NCBI RefSeq assembly: GCF_013426735.1 | Contig: NZ_AP023272.1 | Location: 248,001 to 312,000 of the forward strand | Reading direction: 5' to 3' | DNA from: Agrobacterium vitis | GTDB lineage: Bacteria > Pseudomonadota > Alphaproteobacteria > Rhizobiales > Rhizobiaceae | DNA: 64,000 bases | In this document: piece after piece, positions 55,301-63,383 of the stretch | Layout of the letters: each line of letters begins with the position of its first letter | Position numbering within the stretch: the first letter of the stretch is position 1 | Translations under genes and position numbers: made by a program | Notes under the pieces: generated by a model | What the model saw: the letters and a program-made list of their open reading frames with translations, nothing else | Told to the model about the DNA's origin: nothing | The model's database searches: none

Positions 55301-55331
55301 CCTCTACGATTCTACTCAGAACGATGGATCA
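55301..55331 (-). promoter_or_regulatory. Candidate RpoE-dependent promoter of the SDR-DUF3833-SDR operon
   Basis: On the minus strand TGATCC (55331-55326), a 19-base spacer and TAGAGG (55306-55301) resemble the rpoE promoter at 49570-49599. It is positioned about 65 bases before the first SDR start. Confidence 0.5.
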
Positions 55332-55348
55332 CAGGAGGAATTGGAATC

Positions 55349-55750
55349 ATGCCGTTTCGACGTTTATTGATCAGTATCGCCCTGGTGGCCTGTGCTACCG
55401 GCACCGCGCAGGCCGCCAGTGAAAGCCGCTATACCTCCACCGACATCAAAAGCGATATCATCGGCAAGCGCATCTATCTCGCCACGCCGATGGGCGGGGA
55501 GTTTCCTCTGAACTATCGCACAAGCGGGGTCGTTGATGGCTCGGGAGAAGCTCTGGGTCTCGGCCGCTTCGTGAAGCCCAATGATACCGGCAAATGGTGG
55601 ATCAATGGCGACCGCCTCTGCCAGCGCTTTACCACTTGGTATAAAGGCACGCCAATGTGTTTCGAGCTCTATAAAACCGGCGATAAAAGCCTGAACTGGA
55701 TCCGCGACAATGGCCAGAAGGGGACAGCCAGGATCGGGCAATCCCTGTAA
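55349..55750 (+). CDS. Secreted hypothetical protein (DUF995-like)
   Basis: A 133-residue protein with a signal peptide (MPFRRLLISIALVACATGTAQA). The mature part has two cysteines (DRLCQRFTTWYKGTPMCFEL) that could form a disulfide, and tryptophan-rich segments (GKWWINGDRLC, SLNWIRDNGQKG). The pattern is like rhizobial DUF995 proteins, but I am not certain. AGGAGG lies 11 bases before the ATG. It is divergent from the SDR operon. Confidence 0.6.
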   Translation: MPFRRLLISIALVACATGTAQAASESRYTSTDIKSDIIGKRIYLATPMGGEFPLNYRTSGVVDGSGEALGLGRFVKPNDTGKWWINGDRLCQRFTTWYKGTPMCFELYKTGDKSLNWIRDNGQKGTARIGQSL

Positions 55751-55763
55751 TCTGAGGTGGCAA

Positions 55764-56243
55764 ATGCTGGAGCCTTTTGACCAATGGGACATTCAACCGT
55801 TTGGCAAATTGAAGCCAATTCCATATACCGCACGATTTTCACTGGCGGAATATGAAACGATCAAGAAAGGTTTCATTCCAAATTGCATGGAGGATAAATG
55901 GGTTATTTTTTTCGCCGCCCATTCACTCTTTCTTCATCGGAGTTGGACAGGGGCGGCTGTATATCGCGTGGATTTTTCTGAAAGATCGAACACGTTTAAT
56001 GTCAAAAATGCTTATGTGGACGAGGCTGTGTGTCAAAAAGACAATAGCGCTTATGACGCAGCACTATTGTCTTTTTTAATAGATAATATTCTACTCTCCA
56101 GGAGTTCACCCTTCCCTATGATCGAGGCAAACAGGAATTTGCCGGCCGGTGCCTACCAGCATCATATTGCAGGCACCGGATACAGGGAAACATCTTTCAA
56201 ACCTCCCCGCCCCTGTTGGAGGTTTTGGGGACGGGATAATTAA
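55764..56243 (+). CDS. AT-rich orphan protein of unknown function
   Basis: A 159-residue protein, probably cytosolic, starting MLEPFDQWDIQPFGKLKPIP with GAGGTGG upstream of the ATG. The core KWVIFFAAHSLFLHRSWTGA, AAVYRVDFSE and YDAALLSFLIDNILL looks like a compact folded domain of a kind seen in orphan or immunity-type proteins; I do not recognise it. By my count bases 55981-56100 contain 43 G or C in 120, far below the neighbours. The stop overlaps the iolB stop region by four bases. Its composition suggests recent transfer. Confidence 0.65.
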   Translation: MLEPFDQWDIQPFGKLKPIPYTARFSLAEYETIKKGFIPNCMEDKWVIFFAAHSLFLHRSWTGAAVYRVDFSERSNTFNVKNAYVDEAVCQKDNSAYDAALLSFLIDNILLSRSSPFPMIEANRNLPAGAYQHHIAGTGYRETSFKPPRPCWRFWGRDN

Positions 56244-57058
56244 GCTTTTGGCGGATTGTCGCGTTTGAAAATCCAGTCATGGTCGGGGTGGTTCTGAAAG
56301 CGCCATTTGCGCATTGGACCTGCCATGACGTTGAGATAATACATCTCATAGCCATAAGGCGCTCCACAAGGATGGTGGCCCTTGGGCACCAGCACCACGT
56401 CGCCATCGGACACGGCCATGGTTTCATCCAGTGTACCATCTTCGGTAAACACCCGCTGAAAGCCAAAACCTTGAGCCGGGTTGAGACGATGATAATAGGT
56501 CTCTTCCAGATAGGTCATATCCGGGAAATTATCCTCATCATGCCGATGCGGCGGATAGGATGACCAGTTGCCCTGCGGGGTGAACACTTCTGTCACCAGC
56601 AGGCTATCAGCCACATCACGCTCTTCCATGGCGATGGGGAAGATGTAGCGGGTGTTGGCACCCTTGCCGCGTTCCGTGAGGGCTACACCTGCCGGGCCAA
56701 TCACCTGTGCTTCACGACCGGGCTTTGCGGGGGCGGTGCAGACGGCCAATGTCACATCCGTGGTGGCGGTGGCGCTCCACTCGCTGCCTGCCGGGATATA
56801 GACGCAGTGAGGCGGCTTTTTCTCAAAAACATTCATGCGGTCGCCAAGTTCGCCAAAGCTTTTGCCCGAGCTGGTAATCTCGGCCTTGCCCTCGACCAGC
56901 ACCAGAATCACTTCTGTTTCACCGGTCTGTTCAGCGGCCTTTTCGCCCGCCTTCAGCTTGTAAAGGCCAAAGCCGACATAGCCCCAATTGGCCGATTCCG
57001 GGGTGATGTCATGCACTTTTCCGGTGGTGCCCACGGGCTTGCGCAATAGATTGGTCAT
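56240..57058 (-). CDS. iolB: 5-deoxy-glucuronate isomerase
   Basis: A 272-residue cupin-type isomerase of inositol catabolism, converting 5-deoxy-glucuronate to 2-deoxy-5-keto-gluconate. Metal and fold motifs are visible: SSYPPHRHDEDNFPDMTYLE, YYHRLNPAQGFGFQRVF, VLVPKGHHPCGAPYGYEMYY. It overlaps the stop of the small membrane gene upstream by four bases and is the last gene of the iol operon on this strand. Confidence 0.94.
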   Translation of the reverse strand: MTNLLRKPVGTTGKVHDITPESANWGYVGFGLYKLKAGEKAAEQTGETEVILVLVEGKAEITSSGKSFGELGDRMNVFEKKPPHCVYIPAGSEWSATATTDVTLAVCTAPAKPGREAQVIGPAGVALTERGKGANTRYIFPIAMEERDVADSLLVTEVFTPQGNWSSYPPHRHDEDNFPDMTYLEETYYHRLNPAQGFGFQRVFTEDGTLDETMAVSDGDVVLVPKGHHPCGAPYGYEMYYLNVMAGPMRKWRFQNHPDHDWIFKRDNPPKA

Positions 57059-57261
57059 TTTTCATCTCCCTTTCCCGGTGTTTTGTAAAACACCCAGAAC
57101 AGTTGCAGACCGGCATAAAACCCAAGCGCCAGCGAAATCATCGCCCAGGTTTGAGACCCGTTATAAAGTTCGATCCCCGCCCAGACCAGCGGCACCAGCA
57201 CGACCAGAATGCGCACCCAGAGCGGCTTGAAAAACGGGTGGTGGGGATCGAGAAATTGCAT
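57055..57261 (-). CDS. Small membrane protein in the iol operon
   Basis: A 68-residue protein with two membrane segments (PLWVRILVVLVPLVWAGIEL and TWAMISLALGFYAGLQLFWV) and a polar tail YKTPGKGDEK. It starts MQFLDPHHPFFKP at 57261. The gene is coupled to iolB by a four-base overlap and is presumably co-transcribed with it, but it has no known role in the pathway. Confidence 0.7.
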   Translation of the reverse strand: MQFLDPHHPFFKPLWVRILVVLVPLVWAGIELYNGSQTWAMISLALGFYAGLQLFWVFYKTPGKGDEK

Positions 57262-57340
57262 GGGCTTACCTTGTGTGTTCGGGTCGGATTTTACTCCGTT
57301 CCGTAGAGGCTGTGATGGGAGTGACATAGCACAGGTCGGT

Positions 57341-57538
57341 GCTTGCTTAACCCCCCTCTGTCCTGCCGGACATCTCCCCCTCAAGGGGGGAGATCATATG
57401 GGGCTATTTCCCAATTTCTATAGCCACCTATTCATTTTCCTGACTGAAGGCAAAAAAGGCATGAAAGGCAAACCCCAAGTCGATCTCCCCCCTTGAGGGG
57501 GAGATGGTCGGCAGACCAGAGGGGGGTGACCCTTGCTC
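57341..57538. repeat. MITE-like inverted-repeat element in the iol operon
   Basis: The left arm (about 57341-57395) and the right arm (57482-57538) are inverted copies: both contain CCCCCCTCTG, TCTGCCG-like and ATCTCCCCCTCAAGGGGGGAG blocks in mirror order. About 86 unrelated bases lie between them. Each arm also forms a local hairpin around CCCCCTTGAGGGGG. I recall such elements as common in rhizobia. It lies inside the operon, between iolE and the small membrane gene. Confidence 0.75.
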
Positions 57539-57545
57539 CGACAGA

Positions 57546-58448
57546 TTAGACTGCCTTATCCAGCCCCGCAGCCTTGGCCATGGCCTTCAACGAGGCAAGG
57601 CCCAAGCTTTGGTAATCGTAAGGATTGCGCACATCCGGGTCCTGCTCGGCCTCAATCACCAGCCAGCCTTCATAGCCATGTTCACCAGCAATTTTCAGCA
57701 CGGGTGGGAAATTCACGCCACCTTCGCTATCGCCCGGCACTGTGAACACGCCACGGCGAACACCTTCAAGGAAGGAGAGCTTTTCATCGCGCACCTGCTT
57801 GGCAATGACGGGCCGGATGTTTTTGGCATGGATATGGCCCACGCGGCCCATGTAATTGGTTGCCACGCGTTCCGGGTTACCGCCGCCAAACAGGCAATGG
57901 CCGGTATCCAGCAGCAGCTTGGCATGTGGACCCGTGTTGGCCATCAGCTTGTCGATTTCTTCTTCACTCTCGACAATCGTGCCCATGTGGTGGTGATAAA
58001 CCAGAGCAATGCCCTGAGCCGCCGCAAACTCGGCCAAGGCTTCCACGCCTGCGCCAAACGCTGCCCACTCACTATCCGCCAGTTTCGGGCGATCATTCAC
58101 CGGCTTGCCATCATCGCCATGGATAGCATTCGATGTTTCGCAAACGATAATCACTTTGCTGCCCATGGCCTTCAGCAGGTCCAATGCTGGCTGCATCGCC
58201 GCCTTTTCGTCTTCAATCGAATTGGTCAGCAGGTTCAGCGAATGCCAGCCGGAGACATAGCGCAGGCCGTGTGGCTCCAGAACAGCTTTCAGGGCTGCTG
58301 GCTCCTGCGGGAATTTGTGTCCCTTTTCAATGCCGTCGAAACCGATTTTGGCGGTTTCATCAAGGCATTGGTCGAGGCTGATATGGGCACCCAGCGTGCG
58401 GTCATCGTCATTGGACCATGCAATCGGGTTGGTTCCGTAGAGAATCAT
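57546..58448 (-). CDS. iolE: Myo-inosose-2 dehydratase
   Basis: A 300-residue TIM-barrel enzyme that dehydrates 2-keto-myo-inositol. It starts [20 protein letters not shown] and carries the metal-site segments [35 protein letters not shown] and [12 protein letters not shown] chose the ATG at 58448; the long open frame upstream is the iolD gene in another frame. The iolD stop is one base away, so the two are coupled. Confidence 0.94.
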   Translation of the reverse strand: MILYGTNPIAWSNDDDRTLGAHISLDQCLDETAKIGFDGIEKGHKFPQEPAALKAVLEPHGLRYVSGWHSLNLLTNSIEDEKAAMQPALDLLKAMGSKVIIVCETSNAIHGDDGKPVNDRPKLADSEWAAFGAGVEALAEFAAAQGIALVYHHHMGTIVESEEEIDKLMANTGPHAKLLLDTGHCLFGGGNPERVATNYMGRVGHIHAKNIRPVIAKQVRDEKLSFLEGVRRGVFTVPGDSEGGVNFPPVLKIAGEHGYEGWLVIEAEQDPDVRNPYDYQSLGLASLKAMAKAAGLDKAV

Positions 58449-58449
58449 C

Positions 58450-60273
58450 TTAATGTCTTTCCTTGAGCGCTGCCTCGTAGCGGGCGCGAGCCTGTTGCAC
58501 TTCATCTCTAGCTGAGACTTCTGGCACCGCCACATCCCACCAGTACCCGCCAGCTTCAGGCGTTGGGTAAGGATCGGTGTCGATGACGATGACGGTGGGC
58601 CTTGTGGCCCCGCGGGCGCTGGCCAAAGCGGCTTCCAGCTCGGCAATGGTTGTGACCTTGCTGGAATCGGCACCCATGGAGGCAGCATGCGCGGCAAAAT
58701 CGATCTGCGGCGCATGGATATGTGAGGTGTGGGCGTAGAGATTGTTAAACTCGGCCCCCCCGGTGCCCATTTGCAGGCGGTTGATGCAGCCGTAACCCCG
58801 GTTATCGGTGATGACAACGGTGATTTTGACGCCCAAAGCGCAAGCGGTGACCAGCTCGGAATTCATCATCATGTAAGAGCCGTCGCCGACCATGACGATC
58901 ACGTCACGCTCCGGCTCGGCCATCTTGATGCCCATCCCGCCGGCAATCTCATAGCCCATGCAGGAGAAGCCATATTCCATATGGTAGGAGAGCGGCAGTT
59001 TGGATTTCCAGAGTTGGTGCAACTCGCCCGGCATGGTGCCAGCGGCGCACATCACCACGGTATTGTCGCGAGAGGCGCGCTGAACGGCTCCAATCACCTG
59101 CATGTCGGTGGGCAGGCTGTTGCCATCCTTCGGCGGGGCGGTGACGGCATCGGCTTTGGCAAACCACTCGGCCTTGAGGCCGGCATCCGGCGCGGCAAAG
59201 CGATGATCACCCAATGCAGATGAGATCAATTCCAGACCGATTTTGGCATCCGCCACCAGCGGCAGGGCATCATGCTTGGCGCTATCGTAAGCCTGCACAT
59301 TCAGCGCCAAAATCTTGCGGTTCGGGTTCTTGAACAGCGCCCACGACCCGGTGGTAAAATCCTGAAACCGTGTGCCAACACCGATCACGAGATCCGCACC
59401 CTCGCAGACCGTGTTGGCACTGGCCGCACCCGTCACGCCGACGGGTCCGAAATTCAGCGCATCATCCCAGGGCAGAGCCGATTTTCCGGCCTGGGTTTCC
59501 ACCACCGGAATCTGATGTTTCTGCGCAAAATCCCGCAGGGTTTGCGTGGCACCGGAAAAATGCACGCCACCGCCTGCTACAATAACCGGGCTTTTGGCGG
59601 CTTTGATCGCTGCAATCGCGCTTTCCAGCTCAAACGCATCCGGCTGCGGACGGCGGATGTGCCAGATTTTAGGAGCAAAGAAGTTCTCAGGATAATCATA
59701 GGCCTCGGCCTGCGTATCCTGACAAAAGGCCAGTGTCACCGGGCCGCAATCGGCGGGATCGGTCATGGTGCGAAAGGCGCGGGGAAGCGCCGTTAGCAGA
59801 TGTTCAGGTCGGGAAATGCGGTCGAAATAGCGGCTGACGGGACGAAAGCAATCATTGGCCGACATCACGCCATCATTGAAATCTTCCACCTGCTGCAACA
59901 CCGGATCGGGTCCGCGATTGGCAAACACATCACCCGGCAGCAGCAAAACCGGCAGGCGGTTGACATGCGCCAAGGCAGCCGCCGTGACCATATTCAACGC
60001 ACCGGGGCCGATAGACGAGGTCACCGCCATAGCGCGGCGGCGGCCAAGCTGTTTGGCATAGGCAATGGCGGCATGGGCCATGGATTGCTCATTCTGCCCG
60101 CGCCATGTGGTGACGCTGTCTTTCGCGCCCTGCAACGCCTCGCCCAGACCCGCAACATTGCCATGGCCGAAAATGGCCCAGACGCCTGCAATAAACGGCA
60201 CGCCTTCCGGCGTCATCTGATTGGCAAGGTAGCGCACCAGAGCCTGAGCGGCTGTCAAACGCACCGTTTTCAT
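58450..60273 (-). CDS. iolD: 3D-(3,5/4)-trihydroxycyclohexane-1,2-dione hydrolase
   Basis: A 607-residue thiamine-diphosphate enzyme that opens the inositol ring. The N-terminal pyrimidine-binding domain has [20 protein letters not shown] and [16 protein letters not shown]; the C-terminal ThDP site is [17 protein letters not shown] with [13 protein letters not shown]. It begins at the ATG at 60273, with GGGAG upstream, 28 bases after the iolC stop. Confidence 0.95.
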   Translation of the reverse strand: MKTVRLTAAQALVRYLANQMTPEGVPFIAGVWAIFGHGNVAGLGEALQGAKDSVTTWRGQNEQSMAHAAIAYAKQLGRRRAMAVTSSIGPGALNMVTAAALAHVNRLPVLLLPGDVFANRGPDPVLQQVEDFNDGVMSANDCFRPVSRYFDRISRPEHLLTALPRAFRTMTDPADCGPVTLAFCQDTQAEAYDYPENFFAPKIWHIRRPQPDAFELESAIAAIKAAKSPVIVAGGGVHFSGATQTLRDFAQKHQIPVVETQAGKSALPWDDALNFGPVGVTGAASANTVCEGADLVIGVGTRFQDFTTGSWALFKNPNRKILALNVQAYDSAKHDALPLVADAKIGLELISSALGDHRFAAPDAGLKAEWFAKADAVTAPPKDGNSLPTDMQVIGAVQRASRDNTVVMCAAGTMPGELHQLWKSKLPLSYHMEYGFSCMGYEIAGGMGIKMAEPERDVIVMVGDGSYMMMNSELVTACALGVKITVVITDNRGYGCINRLQMGTGGAEFNNLYAHTSHIHAPQIDFAAHAASMGADSSKVTTIAELEAALASARGATRPTVIVIDTDPYPTPEAGGYWWDVAVPEVSARDEVQQARARYEAALKERH

Positions 60274-60301
60274 GTGTCTCTCTCCCTGAAATTCCAAAGG
60301 C

Positions 60302-62206
60302 TCAAGCGTTTGAACGCGCCCGATCCCAAACCTGACACAGCGATGTGTATTTGCCCACCATGTCAGCAATCGCATCATCATCCGATAGTGTGCCAGCTAA
60401 CCACTTGCGGGCCGCATCGCCAAAAATGGTGCGGCCAACGGCAAAGCCCTTGACCAGATCAAAGCTGGCTGCCGTTTTAAAGCTCTCCTCCAGCTCTGCG
60501 GCTGGCGCATCCAGACCCAGCACAACAATGCCCCGCGTATAGGGATCGTTGCGAGAAATGGCGTCAACCGCCTTGCCCCAAGCCCCGGCAGTTTTCATCG
60601 GTTCCAGCTTCCACCAGTCGGGATAGACGCCAATATCGTAGAAACGCTGGATAATGGTAGCCGCAGTGTCATCGTCCGTTGGCCCAACCTTGGAAGGGAT
60701 AATCTCCAACAGCATTTCAAGCCGGTTACGGCGTGCAGCCGTGAAAAGACGTTTTACCGTATTTTCTTGTTGTTCTTTCAAACCCGCATCATCATCGGGA
60801 TGATAGAAGCACAGCACCTTCACCACATTTTCAACTGGCCATTCGGTAAGGCCACCGAAATCTTCGCCCAGTTCCGGCTCCAGTGTCAGCGGGCGCGAGC
60901 CCGGCCATTCCACAGGACGGCCAATCCAAAGGCCAGACCCAGAGGCCTGATAGAGCGCATCGCGACCCAGACGGCTATCACACAAAATGCCATAACCGGG
61001 CTGGCCATTGGCCACCTGCTGCGCTGCTTTCAGGCAGAGCTGCTTGAAAGCCCCGATCCGCTCATGGGAAACACCAGCCTCATCGCACATGGCTTCGAGC
61101 TGCATGCGGTGATCGAAGGCAAACACCCGCATCTGCGGCCATTCTCCATCGCGGTTGGTGGACCAATGCACCTGTTCCAGTGCCGCATCCTTGCGCAAAG
61201 CCTTGTTGCGAATGCCTGTTTTGAAGAAATAATCCAGCTCTTCAAGGCTGGGATAGGCGGGCGTGCAGCCGTGGCGCGAGACGGCAAAGGCACCACAGGC
61301 ATTGGCATATTTCAAGGCCGTCGGCCAATCCTTGCCCGTCAGCCAGCCTTTCAGCAGGCCAGACATAAAGCCATCGCCAGCGCCCAGCACATTGAAGACC
61401 TCAATGGGGAAGCCTTCTCCCGTCTGCCCATCATCAAGACTGTCCGGAATTGCGCCATCAAACACCACAGCGCCCAAGGCCCCGCGCTTGCACACCAACG
61501 TGGCCTTGGAAACCTTTCGCACCGCCCGCAGCGCTTCCACCGTATTGGTAGAACCACCGGCAATGTGGAATTCTTCTTCGGTACCCACAATCAGATCAAA
61601 CCAATGCAGGGTGGATTGCAGCTTTGCTGTGACGGCCTGTGATTCGATAAAGCGGCTTTCGCCATCGCCATGGCCTGCCAAGCCCCAGAGGTTAGGACGG
61701 TAATCAATATCCAACGCGGTTTTGGCACCATTTTCCCGCGCCAAACGCAGCGCCTTCAACACGGCAGCTTCGGTATTGGGATGCGACAGATGTGTGCCCG
61801 TGACGCAAACACAGCCGGATTCGGCCACAAACGCCGGATCAATATCATCCTCGCACAACGCCATGTCGGCGCAGTTTTCGCGGTAGAAAATCAGCGGAAA
61901 CTGGTGCTCATCGCGAATGCCCAGCAAAACCAGAGCTGTTAACCGCTTGGGGTCCGTCTTGACGCCGCGCACGTCCACGCCTTCGCGCACCAGCTGTTCG
62001 CGGATAAAGCGACCCATATGCTCATCGCCCACGCGGGTAATGAGGGCAGACTTCAAACCCAATCTGGCGGTACCAGCGGCAATATTGGTCGGGGAGCCGC
62101 CGATATATTTGTTAAAGGAGGCCATGTCTTCCAAACGGCCACCCACTTGCGCGCCGTAGAGATCAACGGACGAACGGCCGATGGTGATCAGGTCAAGTTT
62201 TGGCAC
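60302..62206 (-). CDS. iolC: Fused 5-dehydro-2-deoxygluconokinase and aldolase-like protein
   Basis: A 634-residue protein. Residues 1 to about 320 are a PfkB-type sugar kinase (LITIGRSSVDLYGAQVGGRL, GGSPTNIAAGTARLG, and the catalytic VLGAGDGFMSGLL) that phosphorylates 2-deoxy-5-keto-gluconate. The remaining half is a DUF2090 TIM-barrel aldolase-like domain (RVFAFDHRMQLEAMCDE, MLLEIIPSKVGPTDDD, FAVGRTIFGDAARKWLAG), probably the IolJ-like aldolase step. The start is a GTG at 62206 with a perfect AAGGAGG seven bases upstream. It heads the operon after iolR. Confidence 0.94.
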   Translation of the reverse strand: MPKLDLITIGRSSVDLYGAQVGGRLEDMASFNKYIGGSPTNIAAGTARLGLKSALITRVGDEHMGRFIREQLVREGVDVRGVKTDPKRLTALVLLGIRDEHQFPLIFYRENCADMALCEDDIDPAFVAESGCVCVTGTHLSHPNTEAAVLKALRLARENGAKTALDIDYRPNLWGLAGHGDGESRFIESQAVTAKLQSTLHWFDLIVGTEEEFHIAGGSTNTVEALRAVRKVSKATLVCKRGALGAVVFDGAIPDSLDDGQTGEGFPIEVFNVLGAGDGFMSGLLKGWLTGKDWPTALKYANACGAFAVSRHGCTPAYPSLEELDYFFKTGIRNKALRKDAALEQVHWSTNRDGEWPQMRVFAFDHRMQLEAMCDEAGVSHERIGAFKQLCLKAAQQVANGQPGYGILCDSRLGRDALYQASGSGLWIGRPVEWPGSRPLTLEPELGEDFGGLTEWPVENVVKVLCFYHPDDDAGLKEQQENTVKRLFTAARRNRLEMLLEIIPSKVGPTDDDTAATIIQRFYDIGVYPDWWKLEPMKTAGAWGKAVDAISRNDPYTRGIVVLGLDAPAAELEESFKTAASFDLVKGFAVGRTIFGDAARKWLAGTLSDDDAIADMVGKYTSLCQVWDRARSNA

Positions 62207-62293
62207 GCTATCCTCCTTGGACGCGGCAGAGCTTGTTTTGCCTGCCGTCAATGACCCCACTCCCGGAAGGTCATTCTATTATTGCTTAAAAAT

Positions 62294-62307
62294 GGACTAT
62301 ATATTCT
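62294..62307. promoter_or_regulatory. Candidate IolR operator upstream of iolC
   Basis: On the minus strand AGAATATATAGTCC matches 12 of 14 bases of the site at 63260-63273. It is an imperfect GGAA-N6-TTCC-type palindrome, the motif I recall for rhizobial IolR, and lies 88 bases before the iolC start. Confidence 0.52.
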
Positions 62308-62333
62308 ATTTTTAAGCCCATCAACACAAATGT

Positions 62334-63167
62334 TCAGTCCTGTTGTCGGGCCGTTCCCACCGCAACCGACAGCGCGATGGCCAGACAGAGCGTGGCGGAC
62401 AGTGAGCGGAATGCGCCAAAATCCACCTCGGCGACTGAGAGGGTTATTACCCCTAGTTTGCGTAGGGGATTGACCACCGTATCGGTAATCGCCACCACGG
62501 AAATGCCCCGCGCTGAGACTTGCTCAACCAGATCCAGTGTCTCGGTCGAATAGGGCGCAAAGGTAATGGCCAGCATCACATCACCATCGCGGATGGCATG
62601 CTGGCTTTCCAGCTTGCCAACGCCACTGTGTAGCATGGCCGGAACTGCCATTTTTTCAAAGGCATAGGCGATATAGCTTGCCACCGGAAAAGAGCGGCGC
62701 AACCCAACAATATGGATCATTCCAGCCGTGCTGAGGCAGGTCACGGCCTGTTCCAGCAGGTGCGGATCGACCGTTTGCAGCAATCCTTCCAGCGACACAC
62801 GCCCCGCCTCAACAAATTCCGCCAAAAGCGCCGATGGGCTGCCAGATGCGGTTTCTCGCAAATGATGCAGACGGGTGGAATAATCCGGCCAGCCCCCGAC
62901 AAGAGAGTCCCGAAACAGCTTTTGCATTTCGGAAAACCCAGAAAAACCAAATATTTGGCAAAACCGCATAAAGGCAGAGGGCTGCACGCCCGCTCCTTCG
63001 GCCATTTCGGCCACAGTCGAGACAGCGATGCGGTCCTTATTGGCGGCGACATAGTCCGCGCATTGCTTCAGCCGCTTGGGCAAGGTGTCAGACACCTGCA
63101 GCAGCCGTTCTTCAAAGGCTTTGATGCTATCGGGCGCGGAGGTCTCTGCAATTGTGGTGTCAGACAT
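62334..63167 (-). CDS. iolR: RpiR-family regulator of inositol catabolism
   Basis: A 277-residue MurR/RpiR regulator. The N-terminal helix-turn-helix spans about residues 20-95 (LPKRLKQCADYVAANKDRIA, VQPSAFMRFCQIFGFSGFSE). The C-terminal SIS domain (about 125-260; MIHIVGLRRSFPVASYIAYA, LAITFAPYSTETLDLVEQVS) would bind a phosphorylated inositol intermediate. It sits between divergent iolG and the iolCDE genes, the place of IolR in rhizobia. Confidence 0.92.
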   Translation of the reverse strand: MSDTTIAETSAPDSIKAFEERLLQVSDTLPKRLKQCADYVAANKDRIAVSTVAEMAEGAGVQPSAFMRFCQIFGFSGFSEMQKLFRDSLVGGWPDYSTRLHHLRETASGSPSALLAEFVEAGRVSLEGLLQTVDPHLLEQAVTCLSTAGMIHIVGLRRSFPVASYIAYAFEKMAVPAMLHSGVGKLESQHAIRDGDVMLAITFAPYSTETLDLVEQVSARGISVVAITDTVVNPLRKLGVITLSVAEVDFGAFRSLSATLCLAIALSVAVGTARQQD

Positions 63168-63259
63168 GGTTGGTTTATCGCCTCAAATTTTGCATCAGCG
63201 TCTTTGGCTGCGGTGGTCTAAACCGCCTTGACAGGAACACTATCCCAATCTAGCAAAAT

Positions 63260-63273
63260 AGAACATATATTCC
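63260..63273. promoter_or_regulatory. Candidate IolR operator between iolR and iolG
   Basis: AGAACATATATTCC is an AGAA-N6-TTCC palindrome, one base from the GGAA-N6-TTCC motif. It is placed 93 bases from the iolR start and 111 bases before iolG, so it could control both. Confidence 0.58.
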
Positions 63274-63383
63274 AAACGAGGATTGCCGCAACAGCTGACA
63301 CCTGTCAAAAACTGCGGTGGGTTTGAGAGCGTTTAACGTGTCATGTGCTTGGCAGGGTCGTGCCAAGCCGGGAGGAGAACATC

